Part shown: positions 52,781 through 61,498 of the stretch, one piece after another
Position numbering within the stretch: position 1 is the stretch's first letter
How the letters are laid out: every line of letters starts with the position of its first letter
Assembly: GCA_903952205.1 (NCBI GenBank)
Contig: CAJBEZ010000108.1
Coordinates: forward strand, 1-64,000
Direction: 5' to 3'
Length of the DNA: 64,000 nt
DNA from: an uncultured Desulfomonile sp.
GTDB lineage: Bacteria; Desulfobacterota; Desulfomonilia; Desulfomonilales; Desulfomonilaceae
The notes under the pieces: model-generated
What the model saw: the letters and a program-made list of their open reading frames with translations, nothing else
The model's database searches: none
What the model was told of the DNA's origin: nothing
Made by a program: the position numbers and the translations under genes

Positions 52781-55450
52781 ATGTCCCAGGATTTGCTGCC
52801 TAAAACTTATGATCCTGTTGAAATTGAATCCAAGTGGTATGACATCTGGATCAAAACCAATTGCTTCAAAGCTGACGAGAATAAAAAAAACCGTGAATAC
52901 TCCATAGTGATCCCGCCTCCTAATGTGACAGGCTCATTGCATATGGGTCACGCTCTCAACAATACTCTCCAGGATATACTGATCCGATACCACAGAATGA
53001 GAGGATATAACACTCTCTGGATGCCGGGAATGGATCATGCCGGTATTGCCACTCAAAATGTTGTTGAAAGACAGCTTGCGGCTGAAGGGTTGACCCGCCA
53101 GGACCTGGGTAGAGAAAAATTTATTGAGCGGGTTTGGGAATGGAAACAACATTCCGGTGGAGTAATTATAAACCAGTTGAAGAGGCTTGGATGTTCCTGT
53201 GACTGGGATAGGGAACGCTTTACTATGGATGAAGGGCTCTCTAACGCTGTTCGAGAGGTTTTTGTAAAACTCTTTGAGGAAGGGCTAATTTATAAAGGCG
53301 ATTACATAGTAAATTGGTGCCCCAGATGCCACACAGCCCTATCTGACCTTGAAGTGGAGCACGAAGAAACCCAGGGCTCACTCTGGCACATTAGATATCC
53401 TATTGAGAATTCAGAAGAATATCTCGTAGTTGCTACCACTAGACCTGAAACCATGTTAGGGGATACAGCTCTGGCCGTCAATCCAGCGGACCCGAGATAC
53501 GCCTCCTTCGTAGGGAAACATGCCATACTGCCCTTAGTCGGGAGAAGACTCAAAATCATAGCTGATCCAATAGTTGCGATGGATTTTGGCACGGGAGCCC
53601 TGAAAGTTACGCCATCCCATGACCTTACAGACTTCGAGCTTTCAATCAGGCATGACCTGGACCGTGTAACCATAATGGATTCGAACGCAAAGATTAACGA
53701 TAGGGGCATTCACTTTTCCGGACTCGGCCGTTACGAATGCAGGGAAAGGATCGTATCAGAACTTCAGGAAAAAGGCTTTCTTGAGAAGGTAACACCTTAC
53801 GTCGTGGGTCTGGGGAAATGCTATCGCTGCAAGGACATCGTGGAACCCCTCATATCCAAACAGTGGTTCGTTCGGGTAGCCCCGTTGGCGCAGGAAGCGC
53901 TAAAGGCCGTCCAGGAAGGACAGACTCGCATTATTCCAGAGCACTGGGTGAAGACGTATTACGATTGGATGAACAATATTCGAGACTGGTGCATATCAAG
54001 GCAAATATGGTGGGGCCACAGGATTCCCGCTTGGACCTGCCAGGAATGTGGACGGCTTGTTGTCGCCGCAAGCGCTCCCAGCGAGTGTCCGTACTGCGAA
54101 AGTTCCAGCTTGCTTCAGGAGACGGACGTACTTGATACCTGGTTTTCGTCTGCGCTCTGGCCTTTCTCTACCATGGGCTGGCCCGAGAAAACTCCTCTTC
54201 TGGAAACATTTTATCCAACATCATGTCTGGTCACAGGTTTTGACATTTTATTCTTTTGGGTTGCCAGAATGATGATGATGGGAATCAAGTTCATGGGAAA
54301 TGTCCCATTTAGGGATGTCTATATCCATGCGCTGGTTAGGGATGAGCATGGGAAAAAGATGAGCAAATCTTTAGGAAATGTGATTGATCCTCTCATGGTT
54401 ATGGACAAATATGGCACTGACGCGTTCAGATTTACTTTGGCCGCACTGGCAGCCCAGGGAAGAGATATTCGACTCTCGGAGAACCGGATTGAGGGCTATC
54501 GTAACTTCATGAACAAGCTATGGAACGCGGCCAGATTCACCTTACCTTATTGTGAAAAGATCGATTCAAATCTTGATTTCAGAAGTATTTCCAATTTTTC
54601 CTTGCCGGAAAGATGGATACTTTCCAGACTCAACAGAACAATTGCCACCGTTAGCAAAGCACTGGAGAATTATTCGTTCAATGACGCGGCTCAATCATTG
54701 TACGAATTCTCTTGGCATGAATTCTGTGATTGGTGTCTGGAGATATCTAAAATTCAACTTGCTGATGAGGACCCGGTTGTGTCATCACGAGCTGCAGCGG
54801 TTCTGAATCACACATTAGATTCCTTGTTGAGGCTACTACATCCTTTCATCCCTTTCATAACCGAGGAAATATCCTCAAAACTTAATTCTGGTTCCGCCCC
54901 AATCCTGAGAGGCGAATACCCTACGCAGAATGACTCACTTATTGATGAGAAAGCTGAAAGAGACATGAATTTCCTCATGTCGGTAATCTCCGCTGTTCGT
55001 AATTTGCGCGCCGAGATGAATGTCGCTCCGGGAAAAACTCTCGCTGTAACGCTTGCTTGTGTCTCTGAGGACCAGGCCGATCTTGTTCGAACAAATGCGG
55101 AGATGGTCACAAATCTGGCAAAAATTTCAAATCTGGATTTGTGTCAGCTTACACCGCTTTTTTCACCTCCTCAGGACAGCGTCACGGCAGTAGTTTCGGG
55201 AGCCAGGATTTACATATCTCTGCGAGGAATTGTAGATCCATCCGTAGAAATAACGAGACTCGAGAAAGAAATAGCTAAGGTTTCTGCAGATTATGAATCA
55301 GTGGAAAAGAAGCTTACCAATCAGAGCTTTATTTCCAAAGCCAAGCCAGAGGCAATTCAAAAGCAGAGAGATCGGAAGCAGGAACTCACCACAAAAATGG
55401 AAGGACTTCGTGACGCCCTCAATAAGATGCTCAGCATGCAATCCGGTTAA
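52781..55450 (+). CDS. valS: Valyl-tRNA synthetase
   Basis: This class I synthetase of 889 residues charges tRNA-Val. PPPNVTGSLHMGHAL holds the HIGH site and KMSKSLGNVIDPL the KMSKS site near residue 525. An editing domain (TTRPETMLGDTALAVNP), zinc-type cysteine pairs (CYRCKD and CQECG...CPYC) and a C-terminal coiled coil (from about residue 825) complete the usual ValRS architecture. GGAG six bases upstream supports the ATG at 52781; an upstream ATG at 52751 is less likely. It begins a run with birA, two DUF genes and queA. Confidence 0.96.
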   Translation: MSQDLLPKTYDPVEIESKWYDIWIKTNCFKADENKKNREYSIVIPPPNVTGSLHMGHALNNTLQDILIRYHRMRGYNTLWMPGMDHAGIATQNVVERQLAAEGLTRQDLGREKFIERVWEWKQHSGGVIINQLKRLGCSCDWDRERFTMDEGLSNAVREVFVKLFEEGLIYKGDYIVNWCPRCHTALSDLEVEHEETQGSLWHIRYPIENSEEYLVVATTRPETMLGDTALAVNPADPRYASFVGKHAILPLVGRRLKIIADPIVAMDFGTGALKVTPSHDLTDFELSIRHDLDRVTIMDSNAKINDRGIHFSGLGRYECRERIVSELQEKGFLEKVTPYVVGLGKCYRCKDIVEPLISKQWFVRVAPLAQEALKAVQEGQTRIIPEHWVKTYYDWMNNIRDWCISRQIWWGHRIPAWTCQECGRLVVAASAPSECPYCESSSLLQETDVLDTWFSSALWPFSTMGWPEKTPLLETFYPTSCLVTGFDILFFWVARMMMMGIKFMGNVPFRDVYIHALVRDEHGKKMSKSLGNVIDPLMVMDKYGTDAFRFTLAALAAQGRDIRLSENRIEGYRNFMNKLWNAARFTLPYCEKIDSNLDFRSISNFSLPERWILSRLNRTIATVSKALENYSFNDAAQSLYEFSWHEFCDWCLEISKIQLADEDPVVSSRAAAVLNHTLDSLLRLLHPFIPFITEEISSKLNSGSAPILRGEYPTQNDSLIDEKAERDMNFLMSVISAVRNLRAEMNVAPGKTLAVTLACVSEDQADLVRTNAEMVTNLAKISNLDLCQLTPLFSPPQDSVTAVVSGARIYISLRGIVDPSVEITRLEKEIAKVSADYESVEKKLTNQSFISKAKPEAIQKQRDRKQELTTKMEGLRDALNKMLSMQSG

Positions 55451-55500
55451 TTTTATACTGAAAAAAGTTTGAACCAACTGCGCGTATTATTCGGAGTAAC

Positions 55501-56289
55501 ATGTTCGATCCCATCCTTAAGATTATTGAAATTGCTGAATCAACTCAGGATGAAGCGAGAAAGTTGGCGTTATCAGGGTCCCCGGCTGGGACATCCATCG
55601 TGGCTATTGTTCAGACTGAAGGAAGAGGAAGGTGTGGATCAAAATGGTTTTCGCCGCCGGGTAAAAATCTCGCGATGTCTGTGATTCTGAGGCCCAAACT
55701 GGAACCTCGGGACGCTCCAATGTTGGGAATGTTATTTTCAATTGCTGTTGCAGACATCTTGGACAAGTTATGTCACCCTTTTCGGACCTCTGTGAAATGG
55801 CCGAATGATGTTCTGGTTCAAGACAAAAAGATTGCGGGTATTTTATCTGAAGGACAGATAACCAACGGATGTGTGGATTTCGTGGTCCTGGGCTTAGGGC
55901 TGAACCTTAATTCATTGGAGGAGGATTTTCCGTTGAATCTGACTGAATCCCTAACTTCTTGTTCGATCTTGACTGGACTAACATTCAACCTAAGGGAAGT
56001 CGGCATGTCTATATTGATTAGATTGAGAGAGTTAACAGGAAGATTCGAAATCGAGGGCGCTGGTTTTGTGCCTCGCCTGTGGCAGAGGAGATGGCTACAT
56101 AAGGATCAAAGGATTTGTCGTGATGGGGTCGAAGGAACCGCTATCGGTATTGATGACGATGGAGCGCTTCTTGTGGAAACCCCTGATGGTAGTTGGGTTA
56201 AAATAAGTTCTGGAGAAGTATGCTTACAAAGACCCTGCCCAGCGAAAAAGGTATTTAACAGGGATCTCCCGTGCATCGAAAAATCTTAA
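55501..56289 (+). CDS. birA: Biotin-protein ligase
   Basis: The 262-residue enzyme activates biotin to biotinyl-AMP and attaches it to carboxylase carrier domains. The signature GRGRCGSKWFSPPGKN near residue 40 is the biotin/AMP loop, with Cys in place of the usual Arg/Gln after GRGR. VKWPNDVLVQDKKIAGIL is the second conserved block, and the C-terminal SH3-like domain follows (GTAIGIDDDGALLVETPDG). There is no N-terminal DNA-binding domain, so it should not act as the biotin repressor. GGAG precedes the ATG. It follows valS by 50 bases. Confidence 0.92.
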   Translation: MFDPILKIIEIAESTQDEARKLALSGSPAGTSIVAIVQTEGRGRCGSKWFSPPGKNLAMSVILRPKLEPRDAPMLGMLFSIAVADILDKLCHPFRTSVKWPNDVLVQDKKIAGILSEGQITNGCVDFVVLGLGLNLNSLEEDFPLNLTESLTSCSILTGLTFNLREVGMSILIRLRELTGRFEIEGAGFVPRLWQRRWLHKDQRICRDGVEGTAIGIDDDGALLVETPDGSWVKISSGEVCLQRPCPAKKVFNRDLPCIEKS

Positions 56290-56301
56290 TGTGAGGAATA
56301 G

Positions 56302-57099
56302 ATGAGTTTGAACCGAGACATGGCATCGGGGTTAAATGGTTGGTTGTGGCAACTAGCTTGCTCTTTTTCTTACAGAACCACCGCATTTATTCTGTTGTTC
56401 TGCTCTATTTCAACCGCGGCCGTCTTTTTGCTTACAACAGGACTAGAAATTGTGGATCTGCTCGAAAAATCAGCTTTAAAGTTTGATTTGTATAGCCCGG
56501 AAATTACGATACTTGATGGAAAAGCTTCGATAAAAGAAAAACAACCCTACTTGATTGAAATTCCAGACGATCCCAATATGTTAATAGTCATTGACACACG
56601 AGAAACACCCGACCCAAAGCCATTTTCTCATCTAAAAGACAAATCTGCAGGGATTGTTTTGTCTCGAGATTCCTTGCTCATCAAGAATAATGATCAGTTA
56701 ACATCCATGAAGCTCACCAACTTTCCTGACTTCGTTCTCAATTCGCAATCGCTGATTGAGAATCTGACATATTACAGAAATACCATCTTCATGATTTTGA
56801 TTGGAGCCGTTCTAATATACTACTTTCTCAGCAAAAGCATACAAACCCTAATTTCAGCTCTTGCCATCTTTGTTGTAATCCGCCGTTTTTCGTTTCCTTT
56901 GAGCTTTGGTCAGGGGTTCAAGATGGCGACATTGATCATCGTACCTCCTACTCTGGTGGACTTGGTATTTAAGATACTGGGCATTTTCCCGGAATCGCAA
57001 TCAATCATCTATTTGAGCTTTTACGCTGGTACAATCTTCTGGGTCGTAAAAGATCTGCTCAGAGGTAATTCACAAAATATCATGGCTCAGCGTCACTAA
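56302..57099 (+). CDS. DUF1189-type membrane protein
   Basis: The 265-residue protein has an N-terminal transmembrane helix (TAFILLFCSISTAAVFLLTTG), a loop of about 115 residues that reads as extracytoplasmic (YSPEITILDGKASIKEKQPY) and three or four C-terminal helices (MILIGAVLIYYFLSKSIQTL and onward). This layout and the SPEITILDGK-type segment match DUF1189, a family of unknown function. GAGGAATAG is well placed before the ATG. It begins 12 bases after birA and is followed by the DUF2065 gene, so these are co-transcribed. Confidence 0.7.
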   Translation: MSLNRDMASGLNGWLWQLACSFSYRTTAFILLFCSISTAAVFLLTTGLEIVDLLEKSALKFDLYSPEITILDGKASIKEKQPYLIEIPDDPNMLIVIDTRETPDPKPFSHLKDKSAGIVLSRDSLLIKNNDQLTSMKLTNFPDFVLNSQSLIENLTYYRNTIFMILIGAVLIYYFLSKSIQTLISALAIFVVIRRFSFPLSFGQGFKMATLIIVPPTLVDLVFKILGIFPESQSIIYLSFYAGTIFWVVKDLLRGNSQNIMAQRH

Positions 57100-57120
57100 C
57101 CGTCTATGGAAAGGCTTCTC

Positions 57121-57321
57121 ATGGATTTTCTATTGTGCATAATCGGAATGGTAATGGTCATAGAAGGCATCCCATACTTTGCCTTTCCAGAAAAGATGAA
57201 GGCCGTATTCCGGATCGCCATAGAGCAACCTGACAACGCTCTCAGAATATTTGGGGCTATCCTAATGGTAACGGGTCTCACGATAGTGTTTCTTGTTAAA
57301 AGAAGACCCTCCTTCTGGTAA
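57121..57321 (+). CDS. DUF2065 small membrane protein
   Basis: About 66 residues with two hydrophobic helices and the family pattern MVIEGIPYFAFPEKMKAV, which fits DUF2065. Family members are about 60 residues and are often encoded near hflC or purA; their role is unknown. I use the ATG at 57121, which has AAAGG six bases upstream, rather than the ATG at 57106. It lies between the DUF1189 gene and queA and overlaps the longest possible queA frame. Confidence 0.75.
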   Translation: MDFLLCIIGMVMVIEGIPYFAFPEKMKAVFRIAIEQPDNALRIFGAILMVTGLTIVFLVKRRPSFW

Positions 57322-57346
57322 TTTTATTTATGAAAGCCAACCCACT

Positions 57347-58474
57347 GTGAACAAAGGCAGGCAATTTGACCATGGCGACATCAAGTTTTGTGGCGACGTG
57401 GAGATTCCCCAAGAATTTCGTCTGTCAACCTATTCATATTCTCTGCCCCCTGAACTGATTGCCCATCAGCCAGTCTCCTGTCGGGATCATTCGAGACTTC
57501 TCATCATTGACAGAAACACAGGAAGATTGCGACATGACAATTTTTTTGAACTACCTAATATTTTGCATGAATCAGATGTTTTAGTCATCAACGACACTCA
57601 GGTAATTCCCGCTGCACTACACGGCAATAAACCAACAGGGGGAAAAGTTCAACTGTTGGTCCTGGATCCTGCCACCAAAGAAAAAGGAATAGGAGAGTCA
57701 ATCTACACGCAAAAGATTTGCCTATTTAGATGCAGCGGCAGACTCAAAACAGGAAGCGTGATCCTCTTGCCGGACGGAGTCGAGTTGCTGGTTTTGGAAC
57801 TGATATCGCCTGGCAGGGCTCTTATCCGGTTCCCTGTCGCAAGCTTTGAATTTACGGAATTTCTCAAGAGGGTTGGATCAACTCCACTCCCTCCCTACAT
57901 AAGGCAAGACAAGGATGACCGGTTCAAGAATAGCGAACGATATCAAACTATTTATTCTGAAGTCCCTGGTTCGATAGCTGCCCCCACCGCCGGCTTGCAC
58001 TTTTCATCCCAGATATTAGAAAAACTCAAAAGAAAAGGAATCGACGTAGTCAAAATAACACTTCACGTGGGCCCTGGGACTTTCATGCCAATTAGAAGCG
58101 CTGACATCCGCTTACACAAGATGGAACCTGAGTCATATTCCGTACCCGAACCTGTGGGGATATTCCTTCAAGAATGCATGAGATCTAGAAGGAAGATTAT
58201 AGCCGTTGGATCAACATCCGTAAGAACTCTTGAGGCGTCTTACACTGAAAGTGGTTTCAAAAAAGCAACTGGCTATTCCGATTTGTTTATAATCCCTGGT
58301 TATCAATTCAAGGTGGTTCAGGGGATGATCACGAACTTTCATCTTCCAGAGTCAACATTGCTCGCCCTTGTTTGCGCATTCGCCGGAATTGACACCGTGA
58401 TTCAAGCCTACAAGGCGGCCGTTTCTGACAATTATAGATTTTATAGTTACGGTGACGCGTGTCTCGTTGTTTGA
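57347..58474 (+). CDS. queA: S-adenosylmethionine:tRNA ribosyltransferase-isomerase
   Basis: QueA transfers the ribosyl group of SAM to preQ1 in tRNA and forms epoxyqueuosine. The core is complete: YSLPPELIAHQP, VINDTQVIPAALHGNK, TPLPPYIRQ, YQTIYSEVPGSIAAPTAGLHFS, HVGPGTFMPI and TNFHLPESTLLALV. The start is uncertain. The frame is open from a TTG at 57293 (overlapping DUF2065); GTG at 57347 and GTG at 57398 are alternatives, and none has a good ribosome site. The first residues homologous to other QueA proteins are near FRLSTYSYSL, so the shortest start may be right. The tgt gene is not in the window. Confidence 0.9.
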   Translation: MNKGRQFDHGDIKFCGDVEIPQEFRLSTYSYSLPPELIAHQPVSCRDHSRLLIIDRNTGRLRHDNFFELPNILHESDVLVINDTQVIPAALHGNKPTGGKVQLLVLDPATKEKGIGESIYTQKICLFRCSGRLKTGSVILLPDGVELLVLELISPGRALIRFPVASFEFTEFLKRVGSTPLPPYIRQDKDDRFKNSERYQTIYSEVPGSIAAPTAGLHFSSQILEKLKRKGIDVVKITLHVGPGTFMPIRSADIRLHKMEPESYSVPEPVGIFLQECMRSRRKIIAVGSTSVRTLEASYTESGFKKATGYSDLFIIPGYQFKVVQGMITNFHLPESTLLALVCAFAGIDTVIQAYKAAVSDNYRFYSYGDACLVV

Positions 58475-59000
58475 AATAACTAATATTTCCTGTGGCGAAA
58501 AAAGGCGGGACCCCCTCTGGGGCAACGGGAAGGACGCGTGGCAAGTGTCTGTGGAAGGTATATATGGTAGGACTGATGCAGGTGCGCAACTTCTAGTAAG
58601 ATATGAATTATTTGTCAAGCTATTTTTATAAAATATATTCATCTTATTGTTAAGACAACGAATAAGTAGTATATAAATTATGGTTAACGTATTTCAATCT
58701 GCTATAATTGTTTATAAATACCATATATTTGCGATCACCAGACAATGATCTCAACAACTAGAGTAGCTTACTATCAGATTACCGTTTAGGTTGATAAATC
58801 ATTATATGAATATTGTTAGATCTTATACGTATCTATAGGATGCACAAACTGGATGCTGTTCTGTTTTTCATTGGAGATAAACTTCAGCGGAATACAGAAA
58901 CTGATGCGGTTGCATCACTCTTTGTCCTATTGGACCAATTTTGCGATGAAGACGGACCAAATTTATTCATATATGGAACTTGTCTGGAATTCACACCGAC
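58475..59000. other. AT-rich intergenic region after queA
   Basis: About 530 bases. Just after queA, CCCC-CTCT-GGGG-type pairing (around 58508-58521) could form a hairpin and may end the valS-queA transcript. From 58600 to 58830 the DNA is very AT-rich with no repeat I can define. A plus-strand frame from about 58840 (starting MHKLDAVLFFIGDKLQ) runs into the end of the convergent ATP-grasp gene. It lacks a ribosome site and I do not call it. Confidence 0.5.
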
Positions 59001-59672
59001 TCAGTTGATGACTATGAGGGCGTCCACCGCAACTGGCATGTCTTCACAAATTATAAGAGGATTTAGGTCTACCTCCTGAATGCGATCATTCTCGAGCCCT
59101 AATCGGCCTAGATTGAGCAGAATATCTTCCAAACTGGTCAGATTTACCGGCGGCATCCCCCTGTAGGGTCCCAGTAGTTTGTTGCCCCTTATTTCATGTA
59201 TCATTTCAGACGCGTCTGATCTCTCGAGTGGAGCGACTCTGAATGAAACATCGTCTAACGCTTCTGTTAGAATCCCTCCTATGCCAAACATTACACACGG
59301 CCCGAATTGTTGATCACGAGTCATGCCAGCCATGAATTCCCGTTTGCCTTTCGCCATCCTCTGAACCAGCACGCCAGCGTCCTGGAATGCGCCTATGCGT
59401 TCCATTATCCAATAAAAAACCGTCTTGGCTTCCTGTTCGGTTCGTATGTCAAGTTTTATCAAATCAAGATCTGTCTTGTGAGCGATTTCAGGCGCGCAGG
59501 CTTTAATTGCCAAAGGAAAACCAATGCTCTTAACAGCTGACAAGAAATCTGGTTCATTCTGAGCCAATTTCTCTTCAACAACAGGTATTCCATAATCGGA
59601 GAGAATCAACTTGGATTCATATTCCGAAAGCGATTTCCTCCCTTGGGAAACTGCTATTTCGATAAGTCCCAT
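59001..59672 (-). CDS. ATP-grasp subunit of an ADP-forming acyl-CoA synthetase
   Basis: The 223-residue protein matches the ATP-grasp (beta) half of ADP-forming acetate/acyl-CoA synthetases: LSEYESKLILSDYGIPV, FPLAIKACAPEIAHKTDLD, GVLVQRMAKGKREFMAGMTRDQQFGPCVMFGIGG and the closing EVDLNPLIICED. These enzymes interconvert acyl-CoA, ADP and phosphate with acid, CoA and ATP, often conserving energy in anaerobes. The alpha (CoA-binding) subunit is not next to it, so it must be elsewhere in the genome. AAGAGGTGACAA precedes the ATG in good position. Confidence 0.88.
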   Translation of the reverse strand: MGLIEIAVSQGRKSLSEYESKLILSDYGIPVVEEKLAQNEPDFLSAVKSIGFPLAIKACAPEIAHKTDLDLIKLDIRTEQEAKTVFYWIMERIGAFQDAGVLVQRMAKGKREFMAGMTRDQQFGPCVMFGIGGILTEALDDVSFRVAPLERSDASEMIHEIRGNKLLGPYRGMPPVNLTSLEDILLNLGRLGLENDRIQEVDLNPLIICEDMPVAVDALIVIN

Positions 59673-60114
59673 TTGTCACCTCTTCTTATGAGGTCCAATA
59701 TATTTCGATTAATCTGAGTATTCAACCACAATGAATTCAAAAAACTCTTGATTCCTGTGAATTAAACATTTAGACGTAGAATGAAGCGAAAGCGAAAAGG
59801 GGAGTAGGTCGATCAATATTCCTTGTAATTCCATAAATCGTTGTTTAGAATCAGTTTTATTCTCGAACTCTTGAAGAACAATTATCCTTGGCATAGCTGT
59901 AATTGACTGGGCGGCGCGTTCACAATACTCGGTAAACGCCCTTGCTTTGCAATTAGTGACACGCAAGCAGTACAACCGGACCGATCTATTTCGTCACAGT
60001 CCTTTTCATGGCGTGCTGTCAAGATGAATCTTCTGGATTTAGACTCGTGTTTTTTGGGGTTAAGGCTTTAACCACGAATGAAATAAAACGCTAGGCAGGC
60101 GTGAGGAGAGAAAT
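59673..60114. other. Intergenic region with a short doubtful frame and a small hairpin
   Basis: About 440 bases between divergent genes. On the minus strand 59709-59894 could encode a 61-residue peptide starting MPRIIVLQEFENKT, but I see no ribosome site or family. A perfect hairpin GGTTAA-GGCT-TTAACC lies at 60058-60073, 42 bases before the next gene, and may sit in its leader. The rest shows nothing I can name. Confidence 0.4.
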
Positions 60115-60855
60115 ATGCCCAAGAAACCTCCTAGAAGGGATCCAATCATAGTATACAAAAGAGAAGAAAAGGGACTAAAACCCTTTTTACAGGGCACCAG
60201 AGGCCTTAGGTTTGGACCAGCTCCTCAAAAAAACAGAAGGATCAAGGAACCCAAAGCTGTAGTACCTGAAAAGGTTCGTCAGCATCTTGCCAACCTTGAG
60301 GAAATCAACTCATTTTCCTCTCCTGAACAGGAAATAGCAAAGGCCTGCTATTACATGTGTTTTTTGGTTCATGAAACAAAAACATCTACTGAGTTGTTCC
60401 CATTAAAACACAATGTGCTCGAAAAGATTTTTAAAAGTGGGCACAATTGCCTAACGGTGAATTACGTACGCAGGGGAGACAGAGAAGTTTATACTTTGTC
60501 TCCCGACGCCAGAAAAAAATGGGAAACTGAAACAGGCGGCAATAAGCACCACGTTAGAATGTACCTTACCCCAAAATGCAAGATAGACTATGAAGAAGGT
60601 TATTTTGACCTCTATCATTTTCATATTGTAATAGAATCTTTCAGATTTTCATTTTACTTGCCAATCCATCAGGCTCCTTGGATGGACAAAAGAAGAATTT
60701 CCAAAAGAAAGTTTTTTTATCCACAGACAGTTGAGTATGGACTGTTCCGAGGCAAAGTAATTACTACTTCCAGGAAGGCTACCATGGCGCCGCTTGATGA
60801 AATTAGATCTGAGTTCCAGAAACTTCTAGATGTGGAAATCGTCAAGAAAAAATAA
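60115..60855 (+). CDS. Conserved-looking basic protein of unknown function
   Basis: The 246-residue protein is strongly basic at its N-terminus (MPKKPPRRDPIIVYKREEKG), with no signal peptide or membrane segment. The middle has alpha/beta character (PEQEIAKACYYMCFLVHET), followed by an aromatic stretch (YFDLYHFHIVIESFRFSFYL) and a basic, proline-containing region. GAGGAG well placed before the ATG makes it a real gene. I do not recognise a family. The positive charge and lack of targeting suggest a cytoplasmic, possibly nucleic-acid-binding protein. It stands alone between two long gaps. Confidence 0.6.
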   Translation: MPKKPPRRDPIIVYKREEKGLKPFLQGTRGLRFGPAPQKNRRIKEPKAVVPEKVRQHLANLEEINSFSSPEQEIAKACYYMCFLVHETKTSTELFPLKHNVLEKIFKSGHNCLTVNYVRRGDREVYTLSPDARKKWETETGGNKHHVRMYLTPKCKIDYEEGYFDLYHFHIVIESFRFSFYLPIHQAPWMDKRRISKRKFFYPQTVEYGLFRGKVITTSRKATMAPLDEIRSEFQKLLDVEIVKKK

Positions 60856-61112
60856 GTTCTCACTCAAAGTTATTTCTTCTTACACTTTTGTTTGGGGATC
60901 GTTTGCTGAGGTCTTGAGCCTGCGGTCTTATACTTCTCTGAACGGCTAGGAAAGATTCAAGGGATCACTATTCTACTGGCATGTTTGCCGGGCGCCATTC
61001 TGATATCCTACCGATACTACGATTTATTTGATGATTTTGTCTCAACGTCGCGGCTTCTTGATCATGCAAAAAACTAAGACCACCGGTTGAGAATCTTGAG
61101 GAAGGGGTGACA

Positions 61113-61142
61113 GGAGACTCCGGCGCGCGCATCGGAATCTCC
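61113..61142 (+). promoter_or_regulatory. GC-rich hairpin, possible RNA leader element
   Basis: GGAGACTCCG (61113-61122) pairs with CGGAATCTCC (61133-61142), ten positions with one wobble in the RNA, around GCGCGCGCAT. The next bases contain the perfect palindrome CTCCTAGGAG and then two purine-rich ribosome-like sites. It is far more GC-rich than its surroundings. It could be an mRNA leader, a small RNA or a protein-binding site. Confidence 0.4.
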
Positions 61143-61170
61143 TAGGAGGGTTATATAGGAGATAGTTTTA

Positions 61171-61323
61171 GTGACAACCATTTCTAGCGCCGGTTCCCAA
61201 ATCGGATTGGGCCTCATCGCTTGGGTCCGGTTACATTGGTGTGCGCTGGTTCAGTATTGGATTGAAACTGTTAGAATTTGTAATCAGGATATCAGCAGGG
61301 CATACGTCATAACTTTGGAATAA
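61171..61323 (+). CDS. Possible 50-residue micro-ORF
   Basis: A GTG with AGGAG nine bases upstream opens a 50-codon frame reading TTISSAGSQIGLGLIAWVRL and onward, ending LE-stop at 61321-61323. It is Trp- and Ile-rich (GLIAWVRLHWCALVQYWIE) and could be a small amphipathic or membrane peptide. It lies just behind the GC-rich hairpin. No homologue is known to me; chance is a real alternative. Confidence 0.3.
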   Translation: MTTISSAGSQIGLGLIAWVRLHWCALVQYWIETVRICNQDISRAYVITLE

Positions 61324-61498
61324 AATATTATTTGATTGATCCAACGTTTCTGCTCTTTCTAATTTATTATGGACGCACAGTAGCTAGTTCTGGAAATAAG
61401 TGCTATCAGAATAAAATATTGACTCAAAAGACCCATTTCAGGTTCATGAATGACAGGGAAAAGTTTCAGCCTCTTCTAAAACATCAAAGGGTGTGTTG

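Larger units (their letters stand above)
60856..61498. other. 640-base gap with a strong hairpin, an open fragment and a possible micro-ORF
   Basis: From 60910 to 61077 a frame without start codon stays open for 55 codons and reads like a membrane protein end (RLGKIQGITILLACLPGA), possibly a gene remnant. At 61113-61142 a GC-rich hairpin is followed by the palindrome CTCCTAGGAG (61139-61148) and a GTG-initiated 50-codon frame (both listed). The last 170 bases before prmC show nothing I can name. Confidence 0.5.

Noticed and set aside
58813-59079. Plus-strand frame of 88 codons (MHKLDAVLFFIG after the first ten codons)
   Set aside because: It has no ribosome site, overlaps the 3' end of the well-supported ATP-grasp gene and matches no family.
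59709-59975. Minus-strand frame of 88 codons between two genes
   Set aside because: There is no ribosome site before any of its possible starts and no recognisable domain, so I only mention it in the gap entry.
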